Origin: Rhodamnia argentea
Lineage: Eukaryota; Streptophyta; Magnoliopsida; Myrtales; Myrtaceae
Length of the DNA stretch: 64,000 bases
Reading direction: 5' to 3'
Assembly: GCF_020921035.1 (NCBI RefSeq)
Contig: NC_063150.1
Span: 32,659,826 to 32,723,825 of the forward strand
Positions 36,501 to 47,174 of this stretch are shown here, one piece after another. The translations under genes were made by a program, and so were the position numbers. The notes beneath the pieces are model-generated. The model had not been told where the DNA came from. It ran no database searches and saw only the letters and a program-made list of their open reading frames with translations. Within the stretch, counting starts at the first letter, position 1, and every line of letters begins with the position of its first letter.

Positions 36501-37815
36501 GGTTGCAAAGGGATATACTCAAACATACGGTGTTGATTATGATGATACTTTTTCACCTGTTGCCAAAATTCCATCTGTTCGTGTCTTTATTTCCCTTGCA
36601 GCACGTTTTGGTTGGCTTCTTCATCAACTAAATGTAAAAAATGTCTTCCTTCATGGTGACTTGTCCGAGAAAGTGTACATGGAGCAACCACTAGGGTTTG
36701 TTGCTCGGAGGGAGAATTTGGTATGTTGCTTACATAAAGCTTTGTATGGACTCAAGCAATCTCCTCGTACATGGTTTGACAGATTTAGTGATATCGTTAT
36801 CGGGTTCGGATTAAAACAGTGTCAAGTAGATCATTCGGTTTTTAGTTCTATCTCCCCAGCCGGTTGTATTCTTACGGTGGTATATGTGGATGATATTATC
36901 ACTACTGGTAGTGATTCGGATGGTATCCAATGACTTAAGGAGTTTCTGCATACAAAATTTAATACCAAGGATCTAGGACGTCTATGTTATTTTCTTGGTA
37001 TTGAAGTTGCAAATCCACAGGTAGGTATCAATTTATCACAGCGAAAATATGTACTTGACATTCTTGATGAGGTTGGATTTCTTGGAGCAAAGCCGGTAGA
37101 TACTCCTATGGAACCCAATGTGAACTTGATCCAAAACATGGAGAATTGTTATGTGATCCAGGGAAGTATAGAAGATTAGTGGGAAAGTTGAACTATCTTA
37201 CTGTCACAAGGCCTAACATATCATTTGCTGTCAATGTAGTTAGTCGGTTCATGAGTTCTCCCCATACTACTCAATGGGATGTTGTACTTAGAATTATCAA
37301 GCACTTAAAGGGAGCGCCGGGTAAAGGGATAATTTTCAAGAATTGTGAACATCCGGACACTATAGGTTTCTCTGATGCGGACGGGTCCGGATGTCCTACC
37401 GATAGGAGATCTACATCGAGTTATTGTGTGTTACTTGGAAGTAATCTAATTTCCTGAAAAAGTAAGAAACAACATGTGGTTTCCCGATCAAGTGCTGAAG
37501 CAAAATATAGAGCTATGGCACATGTGACGTGTGAATTGCTCTGGTTGAGGATGTTATTATCAGAAATGGGTTTGCCTACATCGGATCCATCGGTATTATA
37601 TTGTGATAATCAATCAACTATTCACATTACAAATAATCCTGTCCTCCATGAGTGAACTAAACATATTGAAGTTAACTGTCACTTTGTACGAGAGAAAATT
37701 CAGAAAGGGAAGATTACTCTTCAACATACAAGAACGGAGAATCGGTTTGCAGATGTCTTTACTAAATCTCTTAGAGGGAGTAGAGGGAGTTTTTTATGTA
37801 ACAAGTAGGGATTAT
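33594..37815 (+). pseudogene. Copia gag-pol polyprotein, decayed, unit 2
   Basis: Same domain order as in unit 1, but mostly different disabling changes. Gag breaks at a TGA near 33804, followed by a 1-bp deletion. TAG codons lie near 34136, 34475 and 35185. Integrase has several small indels between 35290 and 35570. The reverse transcriptase stretch 36487-36933 is open, with YVDD. The zinc knuckle has lost its last cysteine (CNHCKRDGHTKAYY). The protease site reads WVIDFGAAHHM, with F for the usual serine. The integrase N-for-D change (HSNVWDP) is shared with unit 1 and so predates the duplication. Confidence 0.9.
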
Positions 37816-37845
37816 TTGATATTTACATCCCAACTTGAGGGGGAG

Positions 37846-37948
37846 TGTTAGAATAAGGGTAAAATAGTCATTTGAGTCAATTGGTCCTTTATATATAAGT
37901 GTATTCCTTTGTTAATGAATAATAATCATCTTTCTCTAAACCTAAACA
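37846..37948 (+). repeat. 3' LTR of the unit 2 Copia element
   Basis: A 103-bp LTR preceded by the GAGGGGGAG polypurine tract and followed by TCTCT. Confidence 0.93.
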
Positions 37949-39018
37949 TCTCTGATTGTTGTACTTAAGTTGTGATGTCCTCTGAGGGCTTCTCTTTAAG
38001 CATGAGGTACTTTCCTTTTCCGTTCTTCTCACAGCTTCAATGTGTGAAAACTAAGGGGAAGACTGTTCTGATTTTAGTTTGTCCATTACTTATAACATGT
38101 TTCAAGAGTTGCTTTTTTCTTTTTGTATAGGAGAAATTACCATGTTGTTCCTTACATGCTAAATGGCATAACATGATTATTCATGCCTTCGCTTTCTTTA
38201 TCTCCCATTTCTCCACCTCCTCCTGTACTTTCTTGCATCGTTCTTTGCTTGAGGCAGCAGTGTGTTCTCCTTGCTTCTTTTTCCTCAGGAACAAGGAGTT
38301 GATATTAGCTGCCGGAGTCGTTCCGCTTCTCCAGGAAATGATATCCAACCATGACTCTCATCCATCAGCAACGGCGCTATATCTGAATCTTTCCTGCCTT
38401 GAAGATGCCAAGCCCGTACTAGGCTTGAGTCAGGCTGTACCCTTTCTTACCCAGCTTCTTAAAGATGAAACTGCACCTCAGTGCAAGCTTGATGCTATTC
38501 ACGCCCTTTACAATCTCTCCACCTACCATGACAATATTGGATACCTGCCTTCGGCAGGCATTATCAGTGGCCTTTAATCTCTTCTTGCAGATCTAGTGAC
38601 CAAATGTGGACAGAAAAGTCAATAGCTGTCCTTATGAATTTAGATTCGAGCCAATCGGGGAACGATGAAATAACAATCTTGCCCTGAACTCCTAAGTTTA
38701 CTTGCCATTGGTACTTGACGCTGGGGAGCCCGTTGAGCATGAGTAAGCTGTGTTATACCTGCATTGGTGTCCAAGACATGAGGGGGACCCTAAGAGGGAG
38801 AGAAAAAGCTCAGAAACTTTTGATGCTGTTCCGTGAGCAACGGCAACGAGATCAATCTCCCGCCAATTTGAGCTAACGGCATCATCATTAGCCAGAGGAA
38901 ACGAGTCACAGGACTCTATCATCAGCTTCAGAAACCAAGCCGCTCTGTAAATCTATATCTAGGAGGAAAACAGGCAGAGGCCGGGGCTTTTTATGGAAGA
39001 GCAGGAGTTACTTGGTGG

Positions 39019-39601
39019 TATCTTCTCTTTTTTGCTGGCCAGGATTTTCCTTGAGATAAAAAGAGTTGTAGAGTTCCCCCATGCAATGAACGGAATTTGG
39101 TCTCTTTTCTGTGTGTCTGGACCTCTGGTAGGGGGATTGTTAATTCTTTTATGCCAGAATCAAAGGCTTAACTTGCACGGCCCGTTGTGTGGTGGCTGGT
39201 TCTGTTGTATACAAATTATGTTAAGTTGAGAATCAGCTTCAGTTGTGCCATGTAGCATGTCCGGTATCCATGTTCGCAGATTCTAGCTAGAATTGATTGG
39301 ATGTACTTAATTAGTAAAGTATCAAAATGATTAGGATTCAAATAATAAAATTGAAAATATTAAGATTGAATTGGCCAGAATGAAATCGATTTAGCACATT
39401 TTTGAACAATTTTTGCAAGGTACTTTGAGAGAGAGAATATGCGAAATATAACGGCACAAAGCCGCGAGAAAGCGACGGCGGAGATATTTTATTTATGCGC
39501 GGACGAGACGCTGTCCATCCGATCAGGAGCCTCCTCCTCCTCCTTTCATTATTATATGGCGCATTGACTCTGCAACTGTAAATTCTACAGCACTCTCGCT
39601 C
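39019..39601. other. Unit 2/unit 3 junction and upstream of the third epimerase
   Basis: Bases 39019-39244 are the tail of unit 2 and match 20301-20527. Bases 39245-39400 are the dispersed-repeat copy at the junction, nearly the same as in unit 2 and diverged from unit 1. No gene. Confidence 0.6.
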
Positions 39602-39675
39602 ATGGCGATGGTTTCTACGACCTCTTCACTCGCCACCGTTACCCTCCCCAACTCTCGCCGAGTCAACTGGTTAGC

Positions 39676-39676
<1 letters not shown>

Positions 39677-39709
<33 letters not shown>
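39677..39709. repeat. (TC)n microsatellite after epimerase exon 1, unit 3
   Basis: Expanded TC run just after the intron 1 donor. Unit 1 has only about six units here. A (GGT)n run at ~39819-39846 directly precedes the exon 2 acceptor. Confidence 0.9.
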
Positions 39710-39714
<5 letters not shown>

Positions 39715-42519
39715 TCATACGTGGAGGTCGTACTCCATCAGCATTGCGATCGCGTTGCGAATTTCCGATCCTCGTTTTTTTTTCTTTTTTTTTGGGCTGA
39801 AATTGGACCGCTCTCGCGGTGGTGGTGGTGGTGGTGGTGGTGGTGCAGATACAGACGATCTCGCGTCGGAATGGCGTTCGCGAGCGCGGGTCAGGAGACT
39901 GCGTCCATGGGAGTGAGTGTGACGGAAGGCGAGGGGAAGCTGCCGAAGCTAGTGCTCACTTCTGCTCTTGGTAGGTTGAGTTAGCTTTGCGTTGTGTCTT
40001 TGGATCGCACAAATCTGGGAAGCTGACCCGTGGAGAGATAGGGAGTGAGAATTTCTGATGAGACAGAGAAAGCAACTGTGCAACATATACCAGCGAGGCG
40101 CTTTCCTTGCCTGATCATCTTCTCTTTCCATCCGGTTTGAATGGCGTCGCGTCAATTCTGTATTTTAACTCACATTCATGAGAAGTTCAAAATTTGTTCC
40201 TCAGGCTTTTATATATGTCTGAGAAAACCACCTCTTGTTTAACTGTTGAAGTATCTTTTAGTTGATCAGCCAGAGTACAAGTTTTAAATTGGTGCAAACT
40301 GCAAATGATGTCCAAGTGGTTTAAACTGTAGCTATAGCACAGCTCTATGTTGGCTTTTCTATCAATTTGTTTTACTTTCGACCCCAAAAAAAAAAAAATT
40401 TTGAATCATTTTACTCAGACTTGCGTTGGGGTCTCAAGTGCAGCCCCATCCGCTGTTGCATGGCACCTTTCCTTCATGTTTCAGAAATGTGGGTTGGAAA
40501 CAAGATTAGCACTATGTATAATGTATGATAAATCATTTTCCTTTTTCCGAATGCAATACTAGGATGGGCAAATTTTATAGGATTTCACTATTAAGTTGAC
40601 TCTTATACTCTATGATTTTATCGTGATTTATCTTGTGATGAGCATGTTTGAGCTTCTTCATTCACTTAGTTCTACCTTCTCATTGAGGCAGAGATATATC
40701 TCTATGGAGGTTGCATCACATCCTGGAAAGTTGCCAAAGACAAGGATCTTCTGTTTGTTCGACCAGATGCTGTATTTAACAAGAAGAAGCCAATAAGGTG
40801 AACTTCTCCAATTCTAACCTCATTCTCCTAGAATGCATTCTTATAATTTGACAAAACTATGTGCATATGTCTTACTGAATTTGAGTTTCTGCAGTTGGTT
40901 TGACTGAATTTTGCAGTATGTCGAAGCATGTAAAAACTATTTTAGAGCACTGTACATGATGCTGGTATGAGAAAATGACGACATCGACTTTGATTTGTGC
41001 CCATCTTTTATTAATTCTGAGCTAGAATAGGCCACTGTAGCCCTGAGGTGTCACACTTTCCAATTGGTTCCATAACTTTACAACGTCTAAGAAACATAAA
41101 TTTCTTCTAGTTGATTTGCATTGCTCCAAAGTGTGCTGCATTTGATTACTGCTTAGTGGCATAACTTTGCTCGTGTCTTTGCCTTGGAAACTTGCGGTTT
41201 CGCCTGCACTGACTTATATTTTCTGGACAGTGGAGGCATCCCACATTGTTTCCCACAGTTTGGACCGGGTCCAATGCAGCAGGTATGCCTTGCCTTTTTC
41301 TTGGTGTCTTTATGAGGTTTTCCATGTAGGCTCATGATACTTCACAACTACCATATACTTGTACTAATGAGCTCAACTTTCGAGCAAGAGCCATCCACCC
41401 ACGGATTACCTTGCTTGTGTCCCTATTTATTAAAACTTGAGCTTGACAATGACAGTAATGTTGCACATTTTAATCCAGTTACTACTGGATCGTGATTGCT
41501 CCTATACTTTGTTATGGCGGTGATGGAGAAATCATTCTGAAGCCAGCAATTGGTTAAGTACTGATGATTTTTATCCACTCTTCTGTTGACTGTGAATTTT
41601 GTAGCATGGATTTGCAAGGAATGTGGATTGGTCTGTTGCTGAATCCAAAAGTAGGATGGGAATTCAATTGTAAACCCTAGAATTGAAGGATGACCCTTAC
41701 AGCCGTTCCATGTGGGACTTCAGCTTTCAAGCTTTGTACAAGGTGAGACATATTCCCCAAGCAAAAGATTCTGAGCCATCTGTCATGCTACCCTTACTCA
41801 CATGATGCAAGACCCTCCAGTTAAATAAAGCACATCAACTCATTTTTGGGTTTCAAGTTTTAATTTTCCCTCGACCTTAATTTTTATTTTCAAGATTCTT
41901 GTGTGATTTATAGTTTAATAGCACATATTAGCATTTGGAAGTAAATTTTCTCTCTTTTGCAGATCAACTTAAGAGAGAAGAACCTTTCTACCGAGTTAGT
42001 TATCACAAATACAGACGCATAACCATTTTCATTCAACTGCCCTGCATACATACTTCCGTGCAAGTTCTGCGGTATAGTGCTCAGTAGATGATCTTAGAAC
42101 GTGTACTACCCAGGAAAATTTACTTAAATCAAGGTGTAATTTGAAACTTACTGATCGGCGGACCATGGAACCATTGGAATCGTGGTGGATGTATGTAGAG
42201 TCAACATATCTATTTGTGGATATCTATAGGATGAGCACAAATATTAAGCACTGAATTCAAGCAGGAAAGTATGCTATGATTCTGCCTCAGATGAGCCTTA
42301 TACTTGAGTATATTCCAGACTGTTGAGCAGATGATCATAATTAAATTGTTGTTCGATAGTTATTAGCCTTGCAAGAATTGTGAAATTCAACATATCTGAT
42401 CTTTCCATCCTATCGATTAGGCTTCTGTAACAGCTGCCTCTGTGAGAGGTTTGAAGGGTTGTAAGACATTGAACAAAGATCCCGATCCAAAAAACCCACT
42501 AGAGGGAAAGGAAGAAAGG

Positions 42520-42522
<3 letters not shown>

Positions 42523-42586
<64 letters not shown>
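42523..42586. repeat. (TC)n microsatellite at an epimerase splice donor, unit 3
   Basis: About 31 TC units after the intron 7 donor, twice the length in units 1 and 2. Confidence 0.93.
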
Positions 42587-43674
42587 GCGCGCGCACATCA
42601 GAGTTACTGGAACATAATTTTATTATCTGTAAAGCTGAAAGCTAAAGAGAGAAAATGAAGCCCTGATGGTAGACTTGGCAATTTGTCTGTTTTTTTTTTT
42701 TTGTCTATATAGCACTTATGACATCCGAAAATTAATTGCAAGGAGGGTAACCCAGCCGTATATCTAGCATGCAATGAACAGTTAGTTTAACTATAACTAT
42801 GTCGTAACTTATTTTCTGTGTCCCCTGTTTTGAATTCTGCCTAGAAATACCCATTGTTGTTCAAAGTGACTGTGGCTCACATGTTGGCTTGCCCGCTCTC
42901 ATGTTTCCCTTACTCTATCAAAATGCATCACAGCGATGTTATGTTCTCCAGATACATCAGCATCTCCATTAAGCTCATTGCTTATGCGGTGGATCTCTTG
43001 CTAGAAATTATACTGCAGTTTCTAATAATGCCATATCATCTCAGGGACATTGTCACATTTCCTGGGTTTGTAGATTGCATTTGTCTTGATGCTCCTGCTG
43101 AGGTGATTATGGATAATGGTTGAGGAGATGCTATATCCATCCAGAATTCAAAGTAAGTGTGTGTGGAAAACAGCCTATGATGCTCTATTGTGGTCTGAAA
43201 ATTTTCCTTCTTCTTTATAGTTTACTTTTGGCCCTTGTCTCTATAGTTGGTCAGATGCCGTCTTGTGGAACCCATATCTACAGATGGGAGGCATGCTACA
43301 GAGACTTCATTTGTGTTGAAAATGCCAAGGTACAGAACATGCTTAAATAGTTTAATGTAACTTGTTATCTCTAGGTTGTCTATTTATCATACTGGTGAAG
43401 GGTGCATCACTTTCAATAAGAACATTGGCAGCCGAGTGCTGACTGAATCATGTTCAAATATTTAAGAAACACTGTAAGGGGTGGGTCAGCAATTTTACCT
43501 ATTGACTATTTGCCTCTTGATTTTGCGGCAGATTGGAAATGTCAAGTTCGATTTTTTGGTTTCACTATTGTTTTAATTGTATTTTTATATTGTAATACCG
43601 TACTTTTCAATTTCCATGAGGAGACTATACTGCTCGATTTTTACTTGCATGTGGTTATACGTGGCTGCATTTAT

Positions 43675-45495
43675 TCACCAGAAGTCCCCACAAGTACATA
43701 TTCCATCTCTGAACAGATGGAAACGACTTCTATCCCGCATGACTATCTCCCTAGAGTAAATCTTGGAGATCATTTTCGTTACTACATGGCAGTCCTCACA
43801 AATACGAAGGTTTTTAAAGACTTGAATGATTGTCCCCGGTTTGGTGCTGATTAACCCAAATGCAATTGCCAGCTTCTCACTGTGCTGATGAATGGCTACC
43901 TCTTTTTCCTCATCCTCAAGATAAAGGAGCGAATTCCCAACTTCAGGTCTGTATCCCTCTAGTTCGAGTCTCTCCACTATCTGACGCCACATCTGGTGAA
44001 TCTCCTTAAGTTGCGGGTGTTTACCGTCACCAGCAAAAAATTCGTGAACAGACCCGTTTATGGTAATGCTGCTGCACCCTGGAAATTTTCTTATTCCTTT
44101 TTCTTTCATCATTCTTCTTATTCTCACCGCTTCATCCCATTCCCCTGATTCTGCAAAAATACTCGCTGCATGAATATATCGACCACCATGTCCAGGGTCT
44201 ACTTCAATCAGTTTCTTCCCAATCAGTTTTCCTAACTTGACATTAGCGTGCTTTTTGCAGACATTGAGGAGTGCTCCCCAAATGGCAGCATTTGGCTTGA
44301 TGGGCATTGTCTCAATCACCTCTTTGGCTTCCTTCAGCAACCCTGCTCGGCCAAGGAGGTCAACTAAGCAACCATAATGCTCAATTGTTGGGTTCAAGCT
44401 GTGAACTGACGTTATGCTCTTGAAGATTGATTTTCCTTCATGAACCAGTCCTGAGTGGCTGCATGCAGTCAAAATTGCAGTAAGAGTGATCGAATTTGGC
44501 TTGATCCCTGCTTTCTGCATTTGCATATAGAAATCCATTGCTTCTCTTGCCTGTCCATGAATTGCAAAACCAGAAATTGCTGCTGTCCATATGGAGACAC
44601 ATTTGTTCTTCGATTTAGTGAAAACTCCTAAAGCTTCTTCCATGTGACCGCATTTGCCGTACATGTCTATCAGTGCACAGTCCAGCTCTGGGTCTATTCG
44701 TATCTGGTTCCTGTCGATATATGTGTGAATCCATCTGCCTTGATCCACTGCTCCAAGATGTGCACATGCTGAAAGTGAACTTAACAGAGCTACATTGTCA
44801 GGTTTAACACCTGCAATAAGCATATCCCGAAACAGTTTTAAGGCCTCCTTGTTCATTCCCACTTTCACGAAGCCAGATATCATCGTCGTCCATGAGACTA
44901 CAGTTCTCTCCGGCATTTCTTTGAACAGTTTGAAAGCTATCCCCACTTCACCACACTTAGCATATCCATCGATCATTGTATTCCACGACACGATGTCTCG
45001 TCTAGGAGCCTGGTCGAAGAGGAGGCATGCAATTTCCATTCTGTCAAACGCGGCATATGCATGGAGCAGGGTGTTGATGGCAAAGACATCCGAGCCAAAT
45101 CCCATTTTCACAACTCGAGCATGGATTTGCATTGTCCCCTCCGAGGATGGCAACTTAGAACAGGCTCTGAGTAGGAAAGGTAAGGTGTGGGTATTGTGTG
45201 GGACTGAATTCCTTATCATCTCACTGTACAGAAGAAGGGCTTGTTCTGGTTCTGTGCTGTGGGAGTATCCTCTGATCATTGCATTCCACATGAAGGTATT
45301 TCGACTGCTAGCCTTGTTGAACAACTTTTGTGCATATTTGATATCACCGGATTTCGGTGAGCTGCAGAAAGCGAGAAGTCTGCTTAAAGGGATGGGCTCC
45401 GAAACAAGTCCTCTTTTATACATACTTGCATGAATCTGCTCTAGTTCGTCCATGGTCGAACAGACCTCGAGGAGAGAAAGAGGTTGCAAAGCCAT
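43675..45495 (-). CDS. PPR-DYW RNA editing factor (CREF7-like), intact copy
   Basis: This PLS-class pentatricopeptide repeat protein would bind a specific organelle transcript and deaminate a cytidine (C-to-U editing). One exon of 606 codons runs from ATG 45495. Residues ~10-405 are PPR motifs (NAMIRGYSHSTEPEQALLLY, WNTMIDGYAKCGEVGIAFKL, WTTMISGFVKVGMNKEALKL). Residues ~405-495 are the E/E+ region (GALLNVCKKHANV, PGCSSI). The DYW domain follows, with the deaminase signature HSE (538-540) and CEDC (566-569), and ends CGDFW in place of DYW. It is the only copy of three with an open frame and both signature parts. From memory it resembles Arabidopsis At5g66520 (CREF7), a chloroplast editing factor. 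The epimerase neighbour resembles At5g66530, which supports orthology. The target site is unknown. Confidence 0.9.
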   Translation of the reverse strand: MALQPLSLLEVCSTMDELEQIHASMYKRGLVSEPIPLSRLLAFCSSPKSGDIKYAQKLFNKASSRNTFMWNAMIRGYSHSTEPEQALLLYSEMIRNSVPHNTHTLPFLLRACSKLPSSEGTMQIHARVVKMGFGSDVFAINTLLHAYAAFDRMEIACLLFDQAPRRDIVSWNTMIDGYAKCGEVGIAFKLFKEMPERTVVSWTTMISGFVKVGMNKEALKLFRDMLIAGVKPDNVALLSSLSACAHLGAVDQGRWIHTYIDRNQIRIDPELDCALIDMYGKCGHMEEALGVFTKSKNKCVSIWTAAISGFAIHGQAREAMDFYMQMQKAGIKPNSITLTAILTACSHSGLVHEGKSIFKSITSVHSLNPTIEHYGCLVDLLGRAGLLKEAKEVIETMPIKPNAAIWGALLNVCKKHANVKLGKLIGKKLIEVDPGHGGRYIHAASIFAESGEWDEAVRIRRMMKEKGIRKFPGCSSITINGSVHEFFAGDGKHPQLKEIHQMWRQIVERLELEGYRPEVGNSLLYLEDEEKEVAIHQHSEKLAIAFGLISTKPGTIIQVFKNLRICEDCHVVTKMISKIYSREIVMRDRSRFHLFRDGICTCGDFW

Positions 45496-45776
45496 GGCTA
45501 GGCTCTGGAAACTTTTTGCTTCGAAGAAGACAAGCCTGTGAAGGAGTCAACTGACGAAATCCAGGATGGCGGCTTCTGTGGCTTTAATTCTTGGCAATGT
45601 GGATAAGGCCTGTGTAATAAAGGAAAATATCAACTTTGTTGCTTCTGATTTGATAAGGTATGTTGCTCTGCGTGTGTGCTGTGCTGGTCTTTTGTGACAG
45701 ATGCTTGTCTTGATTCTGCTGGTGGTCCCTTTGCTGTTTGCTCCCGTTCTCGTGTGCCCTCAACTTGCCTATTAAG

Positions 45777-47174
45777 CTGTAAAATGGCACTTGCCACTAT
45801 CAACTCAATTGCTACGTATCCTAAAAATGATTATTTGCATTGTTTAGAAGAAAAATTAGTAAACGAAAAAACTTTTATAATGGTCAAAACAACAATTTAT
45901 GAAGTAGATACTTTATGCTAGTCCAACTTTATGAGTGCTTTTGTGAAGAGAAGAGAAGAGAAGAGAAGAGAAGAGAAAGGGGGAGGGGGGGGTGTGGGGT
46001 TGGAATGGATACAAAATGATCATTATTTGACAAAAAAATTCCAGACATTAGTTTTCTGTGAAAAAGGCACATCCACAGTGATCCAAGTGCTTTTGTAGTT
46101 AAGAAGTGTCAAAGTTTTAATAGGAGAGAAAAGCACGTCCTAAGTGTTTTTGTAGTCAAGAAGCGTCATACTTTGAATGAAGGGTGTCGGAATTTCCTAT
46201 TAGCAAAGACTCAAAATGAATATTAAGCTTAGATTTGACGTTATTTGATTGGAACATGGATATGGAGTTAGATGTTACCTATCCCCAAGATTGAAGGACA
46301 AGAAACAATCGAAGAATCTATCGAAAATATTTGTCAATTACAGCAACATATCGTGGATCAAGACTTCGTGACGAGAATTTCTTGTTACGGAGCGTGACAT
46401 GACTGCTTGCTCAATCAATGAGCAAATGAAGAACGACTTGTCTAGTCGAGGTTTGTACAATCTTGCATTCAATGGCTGAAAAAAAAATGTTACATGGATA
46501 TGACTGCTCGATCGCTGCCGAGCCATTCATACACATTTTCTTTACATGACATGGAGAACTAAGGAGTTTTCCACTCTTTATCCCGTCATTGATGAGCAGT
46601 AGAAATTGAAGTGAGGAATAGTGCCGATGCTCGTGGAAAAGTAGAATATCACATGAAGGAAAAGCAAATGCACATGTACGAGGAGAATCTTTCGCAGGCT
46701 CCTAGAAGTTAATTGCAGAAGTCGGTCGATGTCGTCGCATCGGCCAGTCCCGCGCACAGCAAAGCGGCCAAAAAAGGCCTCTCTTTCTCCCATCATCGAA
46801 AGCAGTGAAAAACATCACACCTTCCCCCTCGACACCGGACAAAGAGATCCGCAATGCCAGACATAGAAATTGCAGGAAAAGATTCGAGCTTTATGGTTGT
46901 TAACAAGCCTGTTATACAGCCTTCCATGTCTCCAGCTTGCTCGCTTCGTCTTCACCGATGCGTTCATCTTTGGAACTATCGGATTCTTTGCTCCTATGTC
47001 GCTTGTTCCATATGCCCATTGCGCCGTTCTTTCCAAGATCGGCTATATAGTCCACGACCGTACTGTTCTAGATTCTCAAACTTGCTATACAACAAGATCG
47101 TTCTCGTTGGCATTCTGGGTCTTTCTCTTATGCCTGTTAAACGTTTCCGTTAGTCTTTTTCTTTTTTCCTGACG
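45777..47174. other. Unique spacer right of the duplication; nothing recognised
   Basis: This begins at the abrupt end of unit 3. It holds a (GAAGA)n run at about 45945-45977 followed by a G-rich tract, and otherwise AT-rich DNA. Two overlapping plus-strand frames near 46854-47172 precede the RFC3-like gene and show no family resemblance. They may be 5' UTR of that gene. Confidence 0.5.

Larger units (their letters stand above)
32686..37948 (+). mobile_element. Ty1/Copia LTR retrotransposon with very short LTRs, unit 2 copy
   Basis: A 5263-bp element with 103-bp LTRs (32686-32788, 37846-37948) and the same TCTCT target duplication (32681-32685, 37949-37953) as unit 1. The primer site reads CGGTATCAGAGC. 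The LTRs differ at two positions by my count. It is the duplicated sister of the unit 1 element, not a second insertion. Confidence 0.95.
31806..39018 (+). pseudogene. U-box/armadillo E3 ligase (PUB45/PUB6-like) pseudogene, split by Copia, unit 2
   Basis: Same content as in unit 1: SWCEQNG and NYWRLALSES (31806-31980), KCKVVGQVKLVLKDEEEARI and MGANGYVEALL (~32120-32225), armadillo text at ~38285-38580, and the basic C-terminal tail at ~38800-39018. Unit 2 has no stop at the place of the unit 1 TAA, but has a ~16-bp deletion in the acidic linker that shifts frame, a TAG after VEALL, and a TAA at ~38575 after GIISGL. The U-box domain is absent. The Copia element occupies 32686-37948. Confidence 0.82.
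20528..39244. repeat. Tandem segmental duplication, unit 2 (18.7 kb)
   Basis: Collinear with unit 1. Compared with unit 1 it lacks epimerase exons 2-3 and the 1005-bp segment, keeps a longer hAT remnant, and has gained a 213-bp MITE. Its first ~355 bp before the epimerase ATG hold no gene; the first part is the dispersed-repeat copy at the junction. Confidence 0.9.
39602..43560 (+). pseudogene. Glucose-6-phosphate 1-epimerase pseudogene, unit 3
   Basis: All exons can be traced, but many are broken. Exon 1 ends AACTG, so joining to exon 2 makes TGA across the junction where unit 1 has CGA. Exon 5 lost one base and gained another ~25 bases later, with a TAA between them. Exon 6 lost two bases (ATTCAACTGCC for ATTCAATACTGCC). 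Exon 8 has a TGA in the DNGLGD motif, and exon 9 has an extra G. Exon 10 is cut by a deletion after ATTGGAAATGTCAAG that joins it to sequence normally ~150 bp downstream. Intron 2 is shortened by ~230 bp through a short direct repeat (GGTTGAGTTA-like). Confidence 0.9.
39245..45776. repeat. Tandem segmental duplication, unit 3 (partial, 6.5 kb)
   Basis: Collinear with the first part of units 1 and 2, up to the word CTATTAAG at 45769-45776, after which similarity stops. Units 1 and 2 continue into ATTG(A/G)GG; unit 3 continues into unrelated DNA. It contains the epimerase pseudogene and the only intact PPR-DYW gene. Confidence 0.9.

Noticed and set aside
46854-47172. Two overlapping ~100-codon frames upstream of the RFC3-like gene
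   Set aside because: Neither resembles a protein family. Position and composition fit a leader region.
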